From: Soonwooa sp032062245
Lineage (GTDB): Bacteria; Bacteroidota; Bacteroidia; Flavobacteriales; Weeksellaceae
DNA length: 64,000 nt
Assembly (NCBI RefSeq): GCF_032062245.1
Contig: NZ_DAMBQF010000007.1
Location: 1 to 64,000, forward strand
Direction: 5' to 3'
This document shows positions 8,870 to 16,826 of the stretch, piece by piece (positions within the stretch are counted from its first letter, which is position 1; every line of letters begins with the position of its first letter). The notes beneath the pieces were generated by a model. The model was not told the origin of the DNA and did not search any database. It was given only the letters and a program-made list of their open reading frames with translations. The position numbers and the translations under genes are program-made.

Positions 8870-9091
8870 TTAAAGATCAAATACATTCGGTCTTTTAACA
8901 ACGATACAATCCTTTATCCAAAGTGTAAAAGCTAGTCCTAAATAGAATAAAAAGAAAATACCAGCAGTTGCAAAAGTGGAGTAGATGAAGAACACACGCA
9001 ACTTAGAAACGGGTATTCCCAATTTGCTTCCCATTCTGGTCAAAACCCCAAACCATTCTCTCTCAAAGCGGTGACGTATATTGTCAATCAT
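8870..9091 (-). CDS. PspC-like small membrane protein
   Basis: A 73-residue protein with a PspC-type N-terminus (GVLTRMGSKLGIPVSKLRVFF) and one long membrane span (FATAGIFFLFYLGLAFTLWI). PspC proteins take part in envelope stress responses, but short stand-alone versions in Bacteroidota are uncharacterised. Its start overlaps the end of the DUF2851 gene by eight bases, indicating translational coupling. Confidence 0.7.
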   Translation of the reverse strand: MIDNIRHRFEREWFGVLTRMGSKLGIPVSKLRVFFIYSTFATAGIFFLFYLGLAFTLWIKDCIVVKRPNVFDL

Positions 9092-10352
9092 GTTTTAAAA
9101 TCTTAAATCCGACACCGCAATTTAAGCATTTTTTTTCGATGCAGTTGTCGCGATAGTGTTGCAGAAAAGCTTGCGATTCCAAAGCCGAATTTATTGGAAT
9201 TTGCAAGTCTTTCCAATGGTCGATAATTTGATTTTTTTCGTGTTTTAGATTTTTATAAAAGTCGATAATTTGATCATTAATATCTTCATCTTCGGTAAAG
9301 TAATATTTAATAGGCAAAAAAACATTGAGGATTATTAAATCTATAAAATCTTTGGAAAGCACTGTCGAATGTTCTTTTGTTTGTTTTGAAATTTGATAAT
9401 GTGTTTCCCAATATTCTGAGCTTTTTACTTTTTCTAAAATTGAATAAAAATCTTCTATACTTTTCGAGGATATTATTTTCGAAAATATATGTACTTCTTG
9501 ATGTATTAAAACCGATAATTGCGACAAACGAATTGTGGGAAAATTGGGTGGTCGCATTTTTGAAAATTTTGGATTAAACTTCAAGCCGCTTAACTTAAAT
9601 TTTGAAACCAAAAAATGATATTCTCGTTGCCAAATTTTTGTTTGTTCATCAATGTTTTCTGTAATATTTAAAAGTCCAGAAGTTCCTAAAAGCAAAGCTT
9701 CCAAACTTGTTTGATTCGCTCTTGTTTTGTTTAAAATATTAAAACCTAAATAGGAAATCATTTCGCTAAACAATTCAGAATTTACTTTTAAACCAAAACC
9801 ATAAGCTAGTTGTTCCAACAAGACTTGCTCTTTGTTGTTTTGAGTGTTTTTTAGTCGTTCAAAAAAGAATTGTCGCTTTCTTTCAAGCTTTTCTAGAAGT
9901 TTTTGCTCAGCGAAAAATAAAGGAATATCATTTGGTTTTATAAGTTTTTCACAAGCGATAAAATCAAACGGATTGTCATTTAGATTAATGAGTTTATTTA
10001 AAACCGATTCCGAAACATAATTTTTCAGTTCTAGACAAGGTATATTTTTTTGCTCTAAACTTTCGATATCGCAATCATCAAAATAGACGACATGAAGAAT
10101 TAAAGAATCATAATGATTGCTCTTTTCATGCTGATGAAGATACCAATCCGAGCTTTTGATATGAATTTCGATGTTGCCTACAAAAGTGGTATTTTGATAT
10201 TTAATCTTCGCCAAAGAAAAATCTGGTCCTTGGTCATAATTCCATTTTCCAAAATCTAAAACTTCGATGGGAAAACCTTTTGTACATCGAAATTCTAAAT
10301 TTGAAAACAGCTTTTTGCTCCAAATATATTGCAAAATGTGTTCGTTCATCAT
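9084..10352 (-). CDS. DUF2851 family protein
   Basis: A 422-residue soluble protein of the DUF2851 family. The N-terminal block is characteristic: ILQYIWSKKLF, then KWNYDQGPDFSLAKI and VGNIEIHIKSSDWYLHQH, ending in a Cys pair (CIEKKCLNCGVGF) that may bind zinc. The DQGPDF and GNIEIH motifs resemble acidic catalytic centres of PD-(D/E)XK-like nucleases; this link is my inference. First gene of a pair with the PspC-like gene. The function is not established. Confidence 0.8.
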   Translation of the reverse strand: MMNEHILQYIWSKKLFSNLEFRCTKGFPIEVLDFGKWNYDQGPDFSLAKIKYQNTTFVGNIEIHIKSSDWYLHQHEKSNHYDSLILHVVYFDDCDIESLEQKNIPCLELKNYVSESVLNKLINLNDNPFDFIACEKLIKPNDIPLFFAEQKLLEKLERKRQFFFERLKNTQNNKEQVLLEQLAYGFGLKVNSELFSEMISYLGFNILNKTRANQTSLEALLLGTSGLLNITENIDEQTKIWQREYHFLVSKFKLSGLKFNPKFSKMRPPNFPTIRLSQLSVLIHQEVHIFSKIISSKSIEDFYSILEKVKSSEYWETHYQISKQTKEHSTVLSKDFIDLIILNVFLPIKYYFTEDEDINDQIIDFYKNLKHEKNQIIDHWKDLQIPINSALESQAFLQHYRDNCIEKKCLNCGVGFKILKHD

Positions 10353-10528
10353 GGTATTTTAGCTTTGTGTTTCATAAAGTTACATATTATTTTTATGAAT
10401 TTCTTTTTAATTAAGTTTTAAAAAAGTAAAATGATACCTAAAGTTCCATAGATTGTTAAATATGAAGTTTAAAAATTGAAAAAATTACGCTAATTTCGCA
10501 GTCATATAAAAACCGATAACACAAACAG

Positions 10529-11302
10529 ATGAGAGAAATTGCAAGCATTTTTAAAACTTTTTTTGCGTATTTAATTCGCCCCCAACTTTATCCAGAGCTT
10601 TTCAGAAAAATTTATAAAAACATTTTTCAGCGACAAGCGGCTTTCAAAGGCAAAGATAGCGCAGAAGAGTGGTGCCGTTCTTTGGCGATAAGTCAAGATG
10701 ATGCGATTAAAAATGTACTTAATTTTAAAGATTATCAATCGCTTAATAGTCTTTATCCTGAAATCATGAAGCAGGCTTCTGAAACCGAAAAAAGCTGTCC
10801 GATCAAAATGGGAGGTGCTGGTGCATTGGATTTAATTTATTATTTAAACGAATATACTTCAGCAAAAAATTCAATAGAAACTGGCGTTGCTTATGGTTGG
10901 TCTTCATTAGCTGCGTTGTTGTCATTACATAAAAGAAATGGCACATTGTACAGCTCTGATATACCTTATTTAGCGCAAAATGGTGATAAATATGTTGGTT
11001 GCGTTGTTGCTGATCATCTTCGTCCAAATTGGAAACTTTTCCGTTTTGCAGATAAAGAGTCACTTCCAAAGATTTTTGCAGAGCAAAATGAATTTGATTT
11101 TATGCACTATGACAGTGACAAGTCTTATAATGGTAGAATGTGGGCATATCCTATTCTGTGGGAGAAACTGAGAAAAGGCGGTATCCTAATGAGTGATGAC
11201 GTGTCGGATAATGCTGCGTTTATGGATTATTGTGTAAAGAAAAATCTAAAGCCGCATATTGTTGGATTCGATGATAAATATGCAGCTTTTGTGATTAAAT
11301 AA
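10529..11302 (+). CDS. Class I SAM-dependent methyltransferase
   Basis: A 257-residue enzyme with an O-methyltransferase-like (Methyltransf_24) core. The SAM-binding glycine motif is ETGVAYGWSSLAAL near residues 117-130, the acidic residue ending strand 2 is in LYSSDIP, and FDFMHYDSDKSYNG followed by LRKGGILMSDD matches the metal/substrate strands. No signal peptide. The substrate is unknown. Its TAA ends at 11302 and the opposing bshA stop begins at 11303, leaving no intergenic base. Confidence 0.72.
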   Translation: MREIASIFKTFFAYLIRPQLYPELFRKIYKNIFQRQAAFKGKDSAEEWCRSLAISQDDAIKNVLNFKDYQSLNSLYPEIMKQASETEKSCPIKMGGAGALDLIYYLNEYTSAKNSIETGVAYGWSSLAALLSLHKRNGTLYSSDIPYLAQNGDKYVGCVVADHLRPNWKLFRFADKESLPKIFAEQNEFDFMHYDSDKSYNGRMWAYPILWEKLRKGGILMSDDVSDNAAFMDYCVKKNLKPHIVGFDDKYAAFVIK

Positions 11303-12427
11303 TTACTTTTTAAGAAGCTTATTATAAAGCGCAATATACTGCGGAATTATATTTTTGATATCAAATAGTTCCGCATTTTCTTTGGCATTAAGTTTCATTT
11401 CTGCTAAAAGTTTTTCATCAGAAAGCAACTCGATCGCATATTTTGTCATGGTCTCAACGTCGCCAATATTTGCTACAAACCCAGTCTTTCCGTTAATGTT
11501 AACTTCTGGTATTCCGCCAGCGTTACTACTGATGACAGGTACGCCAGCCGCCATAGCTTCCAAGGCTGCAAGTCCAAAACTTTCTTGTTCTGAAGGTAAC
11601 AAAAAGACATCAGCCAATATCAGAATTCTTTGTAAATCGTCAACTTTTCCAAGAAGTCTAATTTTGGTAATCAATTCTGGATTGTCACTCAAAAAGTTGT
11701 TGATGACTTCCATATCAGGACCTTCACCAATAATGACCAATTTAGAATTAATACTTTTTTCAACATTTTTAAATATTTCTAAAACGTCCTGAATTCTTTT
11801 TACTGGACGCAAATTAGAAACGTGTATTAAAATTTTTTCACCTTTATTTGCGAACTGATCACGACAACAAATGTTTTCTACATCAAAAAGTTTGTTGTCA
11901 ATAAAGTTATTAATCACTTGGATTTCCTTTTTAATATGGAAATTTTTAAGCGTATCTTGTTTTAAACTTTCCGATACTGATGTAATCGCATCTGATTGAT
12001 TTATTGAAAATTCAACAGCTTTATTATAACTAGGATGTTGCCCAACCAAAGTAATATCTGTCCCGTGAAGTGTCGTAATTAGCGGAATATCTTTGTTATC
12101 TTCCTTCAACATTTGTTTAGCGTAAAAAGCAGAATATGCAAACGGAATCGCATAATGCGCATGCAAAATATCCAAATCATAAAGCTTCACAACCTGATAG
12201 ATTGTCGATGATAACGCAATATCATAGGGCGGAAATTTGAAAAGAGGATAATTTTCTACTTGTACTTTATGGAAGAAAATGTTGGCGCGAGTCATATCCA
12301 ATCTTGCTGGCAAATTCGAACTTATAAAATGTACTTCGTGACCTTGGTTGGCGAGGATCATTCCCAGTTCGGTTGCGACAATACCACTTCCACCATAAGT
12401 CGGGTAGCATAAAATTCCTATTTTCAT
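11303..12427 (-). CDS. bshA: N-acetyl-alpha-D-glucosaminyl L-malate synthase BshA
   Basis: GT4 glycosyltransferase that makes GlcNAc-malate from UDP-GlcNAc and L-malate, the first step of bacillithiol synthesis. Motifs: CYPTYGGSGIVATELG at the N-terminus, HAHYAIPFAYSAF, TLHGTDIT, and the C-terminal donor site PSEQESFGLAALEAMAAGVPV. I place the start at the ATG at 12427 (MKIGILCYP); a longer frame adds seven residues from 12448 that are not part of the conserved fold. The GH3 gene lies 98 bases upstream on the same strand. Bacillithiol occurs in several Bacteroidota. Confidence 0.94.
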   Translation of the reverse strand: MKIGILCYPTYGGSGIVATELGMILANQGHEVHFISSNLPARLDMTRANIFFHKVQVENYPLFKFPPYDIALSSTIYQVVKLYDLDILHAHYAIPFAYSAFYAKQMLKEDNKDIPLITTLHGTDITLVGQHPSYNKAVEFSINQSDAITSVSESLKQDTLKNFHIKKEIQVINNFIDNKLFDVENICCRDQFANKGEKILIHVSNLRPVKRIQDVLEIFKNVEKSINSKLVIIGEGPDMEVINNFLSDNPELITKIRLLGKVDDLQRILILADVFLLPSEQESFGLAALEAMAAGVPVISSNAGGIPEVNINGKTGFVANIGDVETMTKYAIELLSDEKLLAEMKLNAKENAELFDIKNIIPQYIALYNKLLKK

Positions 12428-12525
12428 TGTATTATTTTGTGGTGACAATTTATCAAAATTATTAAAGCGATGTTATTGTTTTCTACAATTTCGCTCATTG
12501 ATAAATTCCGTTTTTCAAGTTGATT

Positions 12526-14211
12526 TTATTTAGTTTCTAAAGTCGTTCCTGCACCAAATTGCCATATGTCATTAACTAAAACAGGAAGTCTACCAGAAAT
12601 TTTTGTTTTGCCAGTTAATCCATTAACACTAGCTTTTTGCGAATCGTCGTTGTTTTCGTATGATACCAAAACTGTCGAAATATTCGTGGTGTCCAAATCT
12701 CGTAAGGCATATGGACTTCCAAAAATGTCAAGAATTACTTGATTGGTTTTTGCCGCTTTTACAATCGTTTGCTTCGATGTTTCGGAAATTTTGTAAGGCT
12801 TGTAAGCTGTGCTATTATCCTTATGAATTCCTATGATTAACTTCGAGTTTTTTGGAAGTTTATTTAATTGAGAAGTCGTGATAACTTCAATATTAAGATT
12901 ATTTTTTAAACTATTTGCGAAAGTGTTGTAAGGCGCTTCTTCTAATGGAAGATAATATATTTTATCGTTTGATTTTAATGGAAGAAGTTGTTTGTCGTCT
13001 TTTAAAAGTGTTAAAGCATTTTCATAAAGACCTTGTACCAATTGTTGGTGCGAAGCGTTATTGATGTCGGCAATAATGTTTTTTGGATTTTTATTTTCGT
13101 ATTTATTTAAACCCAAATAATATTTAGTTAAAAGTATTTTTTTAACACTTTCTTCCAAACGATCTTTTGAAATTTCTCCTTTTGAAACTCCTTCAGCAAT
13201 GAGACGTTTTCCTTCTTTAACACCTTGCGAGAATAACATAATATCGTTGCCAGCTTTAAAGGCTAAAGCGTCCAGTTGTCCAGGTTGATAACGGTTGGCG
13301 ACAGCGCCCATATTAAGAGCGTCTGTAATTATCAAACCTTTGTAACCAAGTTTATTTTTAAGTAGATCTGTGATAATACTTTTTGAAATTGACGCTGGAA
13401 TATTGGCTTCTTTTTCTAATTCAGGAACATAAAGATGCGCGACCATAATGCCGCCAATTCCTTCTTTTATTAAATTTTTGTAAGGCGCTAATTCTATTTG
13501 ATCAAGTCTATCGATTTTATGATCAACAAGTGGTAAATCGTAATGAGAATCTGCACTTGTATCGCCATGTCCAGGGAAATGCTTTATCGCAGCAAGTATG
13601 TTATTGTCTTGTAAACCATGAGAATACGAACTTGCTTTTTTAATAACGTTATTAACATCCGAACCAAAAGAGCGATTCCCAATAATCGGGTTACTTGGGT
13701 TGGTGTTAACATCGACTACTGGCGCGAAATCCCAATTAATTCCCATTCGTTTGCAGTCAGCGGCGATTTTGGCTGCCATGTCATAGACTAGCTTTTCGTC
13801 TTGAATAGCTCCCAATGTTATTGCCCAAGGGAATTTGTAAGCTTTCGCAATTCTTTGGAAAAGTCCCCATTCAGCATCAATACCGATCATCATTGGTACT
13901 TTGGATCTTGATTGAAATTCGTTAACCAAATTTATTTCCATCGCAGCATCATCTTGCATTAAGATAAGTCCGCCGATTTGTTCTTTGGTTACTAAATTTC
14001 TAATTTCTTGGATGTGATCAATGCCTCTGTTAGTGTACAAAGCCACAATAAAAAGTTGTCCCAGCTTTTGGTCTTCAGAAAGTTGATTGTAGGTTTTGTC
14101 GACCCATTCTTTCGCCTTCTTTGTATCATCTTCGCTAATATTTTTGGGAACATATTGCGCTTTATTAAAAATTGAACCAAAAATTGTGACTGCTAGAATT
14201 AACCTTTTCAT
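12526..14211 (-). CDS. GH3 family beta-N-acetylhexosaminidase-like enzyme
   Basis: Secreted or periplasmic glycoside hydrolase of family 3, probably cutting beta-linked GlcNAc from peptidoglycan fragments. The NagZ-type His/Asp motif KHFPGHGDTSADSH is near residue 210, and LIITDALNMGAV near 295 carries the nucleophile Asp. An N-terminal signal peptide (MKRLILAVTIFGSIFNKAQ) marks it for export, unlike cytoplasmic NagZ. The 200-residue C-terminal part looks like the GH3 C-terminal alpha/beta domain. Upstream neighbour of bshA on the same strand. A broader beta-glucosidase activity is less likely given the motif. Confidence 0.85.
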   Translation of the reverse strand: MKRLILAVTIFGSIFNKAQYVPKNISEDDTKKAKEWVDKTYNQLSEDQKLGQLFIVALYTNRGIDHIQEIRNLVTKEQIGGLILMQDDAAMEINLVNEFQSRSKVPMMIGIDAEWGLFQRIAKAYKFPWAITLGAIQDEKLVYDMAAKIAADCKRMGINWDFAPVVDVNTNPSNPIIGNRSFGSDVNNVIKKASSYSHGLQDNNILAAIKHFPGHGDTSADSHYDLPLVDHKIDRLDQIELAPYKNLIKEGIGGIMVAHLYVPELEKEANIPASISKSIITDLLKNKLGYKGLIITDALNMGAVANRYQPGQLDALAFKAGNDIMLFSQGVKEGKRLIAEGVSKGEISKDRLEESVKKILLTKYYLGLNKYENKNPKNIIADINNASHQQLVQGLYENALTLLKDDKQLLPLKSNDKIYYLPLEEAPYNTFANSLKNNLNIEVITTSQLNKLPKNSKLIIGIHKDNSTAYKPYKISETSKQTIVKAAKTNQVILDIFGSPYALRDLDTTNISTVLVSYENNDDSQKASVNGLTGKTKISGRLPVLVNDIWQFGAGTTLETK

Positions 14212-14324
14212 TTTTTCCTTATCTAAAAATTAAGTGAGTATAAAGATATACCTTCATTTTTTATTAAAAAAGATTTGTGGTACATATTTTGCGACCAATT
14301 TTTTAACGAATAAATTTTGAAACT

Positions 14325-14849
14325 ATGAAAAAGTATTTGACTATATCAGCATTATTTCTTTTTGCTTTTGGGACAGTAGTTAGCTGTACAACAGATAGAG
14401 AGGTAATCCAAGAAGTTCCAACGCCTGTTGATTATCCACAAGTATATGATGTTAAGGGTGTTAATTTTACAGCTAATAACAATTATTCTTATAATAAAGG
14501 TTTTACAAAACCTATGCTAGATCAAGATTATGTTGTTGTCTATCATCAAAGTGGAACACTAACTAATGGGAAACCAATTTGGGAACCAGTACCAACAACG
14601 ATTTATCTGCAAAATGGGGACGAAGTTGATTATAACTACGATTTTTCAGTTAATGATTTTACTTTGTATTTAGGTGGAACAAATGCATCATTTACTTTGC
14701 CTGAGTTTGCTTCAAATCAAACATTCAGAGTGGTGCTTGTTCCTGCTGAGTTTGGTAAAGGTACAACCAATAAATTATCAAAAATGAGTTATGACGAAGT
14801 TATCCAGCGTTACAAAATTGATGATTCTAAAGTAGTTGATTTAAAATAA
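14325..14849 (+). CDS. Flavobacterial lipoprotein of unknown function
   Basis: A 174-residue predicted lipoprotein: hydrophobic signal (LFLFAFGTVV) then the lipobox VVSC with Cys 21 as the acylated residue. The mature part is beta-rich (many alternating Tyr/Val/Asn strands, NGDEVDYNYDFSVNDFTLYLG). It ends in a helical stretch (KLSKMSYDEVIQRYKI). No known domain is recognised. It stands alone and ends in a clear terminator. Confidence 0.7.
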   Translation: MKKYLTISALFLFAFGTVVSCTTDREVIQEVPTPVDYPQVYDVKGVNFTANNNYSYNKGFTKPMLDQDYVVVYHQSGTLTNGKPIWEPVPTTIYLQNGDEVDYNYDFSVNDFTLYLGGTNASFTLPEFASNQTFRVVLVPAEFGKGTTNKLSKMSYDEVIQRYKIDDSKVVDLK

Positions 14850-14868
14850 ATTAAAACTTAATAAACAG

Positions 14869-14898
14869 AAAAGCGAGAAATTAACTTCTCGCTTTTTT
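14869..14898. terminator. Intrinsic terminator between the lipoprotein gene and ribA
   Basis: Eleven-bp stem, 14869-14879 with 14886-14896 (AAAAGCGAGAA and TTCTCGCTTTT), with A and T runs on either side. It serves the two convergent genes. Confidence 0.88.
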
Positions 14899-14900
14899 AT

Positions 14901-15497
14901 TTATAAATCTTTGTCGTTAAGAAGATGACCGAAGAATTCTTTTTTTGTTTTAAGATAAGAAGAACTGTTTTCATTCGCCTTGATCTGTAATGGGATACGT
15001 GAGTTTAGTTTGATATTACTTTCCTCAACATATTTTAATTTTTCTGGATTGTTGGTCATTAAGTTGACCTCTTTAATTCCTAAAATATTTAAAATTTCTA
15101 TCGCAACATCAAACTTTCTTCCATCTGCTGGAAGTCCTAGTTTTAGATTGGCTTCGACGGTGTCAAAACCCTTTTCTTGCAATGCGTAAGCTTTAAGCTT
15201 GTTGATGATGCCAATATTTCTACCTTCTTGTCTCAGGTATACAACAACGCCACCATTTTTTTCAATATAAGAAAGTGCAGCATCTAGCTGAGGTCCACAT
15301 TCACATTTTAAAGAGTGGAAAACTTCACCCGTTATACATTCTGAATGGAATCTTATATTAACCGCTTTAGAAAAATCTGTATTGTTAGCAATAATCGCCA
15401 TATGAGGCATCCAATCGTCGTCGCGATCAGAAAAAGCTACGATTCTGAAGTTGCCCAATTCTGTCGGTACATGTGCTTCAGCTTGAATTTTGAGCAT
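14901..15497 (-). CDS. ribA: GTP cyclohydrolase II
   Basis: First committed enzyme of riboflavin synthesis, opening the GTP ring and releasing formate and pyrophosphate. Zinc ligands C54, C65 and C67 lie in HSECITGEVF/HSLKCECG; RQEGRNIGIINKL carries the GTP-binding and catalytic residues. It is a stand-alone RibA (198 residues), not fused to RibB. It is the last gene of a minus-strand run starting with the DUF4292 gene; the gap to the upstream lipoprotein gene is 17 bases. No FMN riboswitch is visible. Confidence 0.95.
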   Translation of the reverse strand: MLKIQAEAHVPTELGNFRIVAFSDRDDDWMPHMAIIANNTDFSKAVNIRFHSECITGEVFHSLKCECGPQLDAALSYIEKNGGVVVYLRQEGRNIGIINKLKAYALQEKGFDTVEANLKLGLPADGRKFDVAIEILNILGIKEVNLMTNNPEKLKYVEESNIKLNSRIPLQIKANENSSSYLKTKKEFFGHLLNDKDL

Positions 15498-15514
15498 GTG
15501 TTAAAGAAAGTTTA

Positions 15515-15976
15515 TTAGTTGGAGCTAATTGTAGTTTGCGATTCGCTTTTTTCAACAGCCTCCAAAAGACTAACATTAGTTTTAATTTTAACTAGATATC
15601 GGTTAAGGACTTGATCGTCATCGCTTTTAAGATACTTTCTAAGTTTTTGGATGCTTTTGTAATTGTCTTCGAAAGATTTTAAGGATTTCTTTTTTTCTTT
15701 AGCATTAGACGTTTGGATAGCGTAAAGATAATTTGTCAAATTTTGCTTTAACTCTCTTACTTGATTATTAACCGCAACATTTTTAAACTTCGGAAAAGTC
15801 GACACCAAATTAGATATTGTAGAACTATAAGTAATTCTTTCCGGAGAAACATTTCTTTCGGTAGCCAAAGGTAAATCTGACGAAAAAGTATTTTCTGCAT
15901 AGAAGCCTGTCTCTGTCGAGCATGAGCTAAGTCCTAAAGAAAATATGAGTAATAAAAATCCAACCCCGCGAATCAT
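15515..15976 (-). CDS. Small lipoprotein of unknown function
   Basis: A 153-residue predicted lipoprotein: signal MIRGVGFLLLIFSLGLSS with Cys 19 in the lipobox LSSC. The mature chain is mostly helical and Lys-rich (NQVRELKQNLTNYLYAIQ, KKKSLKSFEDNYKSIQKL). Its start overlaps the DUF4254 stop by four bases (ATGA), so the two are translationally coupled. No domain recognised. Position between the DUF4254 gene and ribA suggests an envelope role. Confidence 0.65.
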   Translation of the reverse strand: MIRGVGFLLLIFSLGLSSCSTETGFYAENTFSSDLPLATERNVSPERITYSSTISNLVSTFPKFKNVAVNNQVRELKQNLTNYLYAIQTSNAKEKKKSLKSFEDNYKSIQKLRKYLKSDDDQVLNRYLVKIKTNVSLLEAVEKSESQTTISSN

Positions 15977-16587
15977 TTTTTTTGTACTTTTTGATATAAG
16001 ATTGGGTTAAGAGATTCGTCATTATACATTTTCATCTGCTTATACGTTTTCATCTTAACATCACCGTTTTCAATATCAATTAGCAATTGGTCTATCGCAG
16101 TCATGAGGTCTTTTTTCTGTTCTAAAAGTACATTTAACTTAGCAGAACATTTGGCAACATGCTCAGCGGAAGCGTCATCTCGGATAACTTCTTGATTCAT
16201 GTGGTATATTTTTAATGCTAAAATCGATAACCTGTCAATAGCCCAAGCTAATGTTTCAGAATTAATTTTTGCATCATTTTTCGGAGTAATATTTTTGAAC
16301 TTCTCCAGGAACCAATCATCAATGTTTTCTACTAAATCTGTTCTTTTTTGATTAGAGGAATCGATACGACGTTTTAGTTGTAGAGCGTCAACCGGATTGA
16401 TATTTTCATCACGGATAATATCCTCCAAATGCCATTGTACGGTGTCAATCCAATTCTTTGTATACAAAAAATGTTCCAAGCTTGAAGTTTGGAACGGATT
16501 GTTTTCTAAAGTATCGACGTGGTCTAATTGATGATAGTCCTTAATCGACTGATTAAAGATATCCCAAGCCTTTTCTACAAAATTCAT
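15973..16587 (-). CDS. DUF4254 family protein
   Basis: A 204-residue, all-helical cytoplasmic protein of the DUF4254 family (FLYTKNWIDTVQWHLEDIIRD, LKRRIDSSNQKRTDLVENID, and a long amphipathic C-terminal half). No signal peptide or membrane span. It starts three bases after the tatA stop and overlaps the next lipoprotein gene by four bases, so it is inside the envelope operon. I know of no established function. Confidence 0.78.
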   Translation of the reverse strand: MNFVEKAWDIFNQSIKDYHQLDHVDTLENNPFQTSSLEHFLYTKNWIDTVQWHLEDIIRDENINPVDALQLKRRIDSSNQKRTDLVENIDDWFLEKFKNITPKNDAKINSETLAWAIDRLSILALKIYHMNQEVIRDDASAEHVAKCSAKLNVLLEQKKDLMTAIDQLLIDIENGDVKMKTYKQMKMYNDESLNPILYQKVQKK

Positions 16588-16590
16588 TTG

Positions 16591-16788
16591 CTAGTTGTTA
16601 GTCGCAGAATTATTGTTATCAGGCTTTTTGTCTTCCTCTTTTACAGCATCTTTGAATTCTTTAATTCCTGAGCCTAAACCTTTCATCAATTCAGGGATTT
16701 TTTTACCTCCGAATAATAGTAAAAGAACTAGAGCAACGATTAAGATGTGTTGCCAAGAAATAGCTAATATGGCTAATGAATGATACAT
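16591..16788 (-). CDS. tatA: Twin-arginine translocase subunit TatA/TatE
   Basis: A 65-residue TatA-type protein: short periplasmic N-terminus, one membrane helix (ILIVALVLLLLFG), the FGGKKIPEL hinge, an amphipathic helix (MKGLGSGIKEFKDAVKEE), and an acidic/Asn-rich tail. It forms the pore-like assembly that passes folded proteins. No tatC lies in the window. It sits between the EnvC-like gene and the DUF4254 gene. Confidence 0.92.
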   Translation of the reverse strand: MYHSLAILAISWQHILIVALVLLLLFGGKKIPELMKGLGSGIKEFKDAVKEEDKKPDNNNSATNN

Positions 16789-16826
16789 TTTTTACGTTTT
16801 TTGATTTGACAAAGTTACATTATTTT

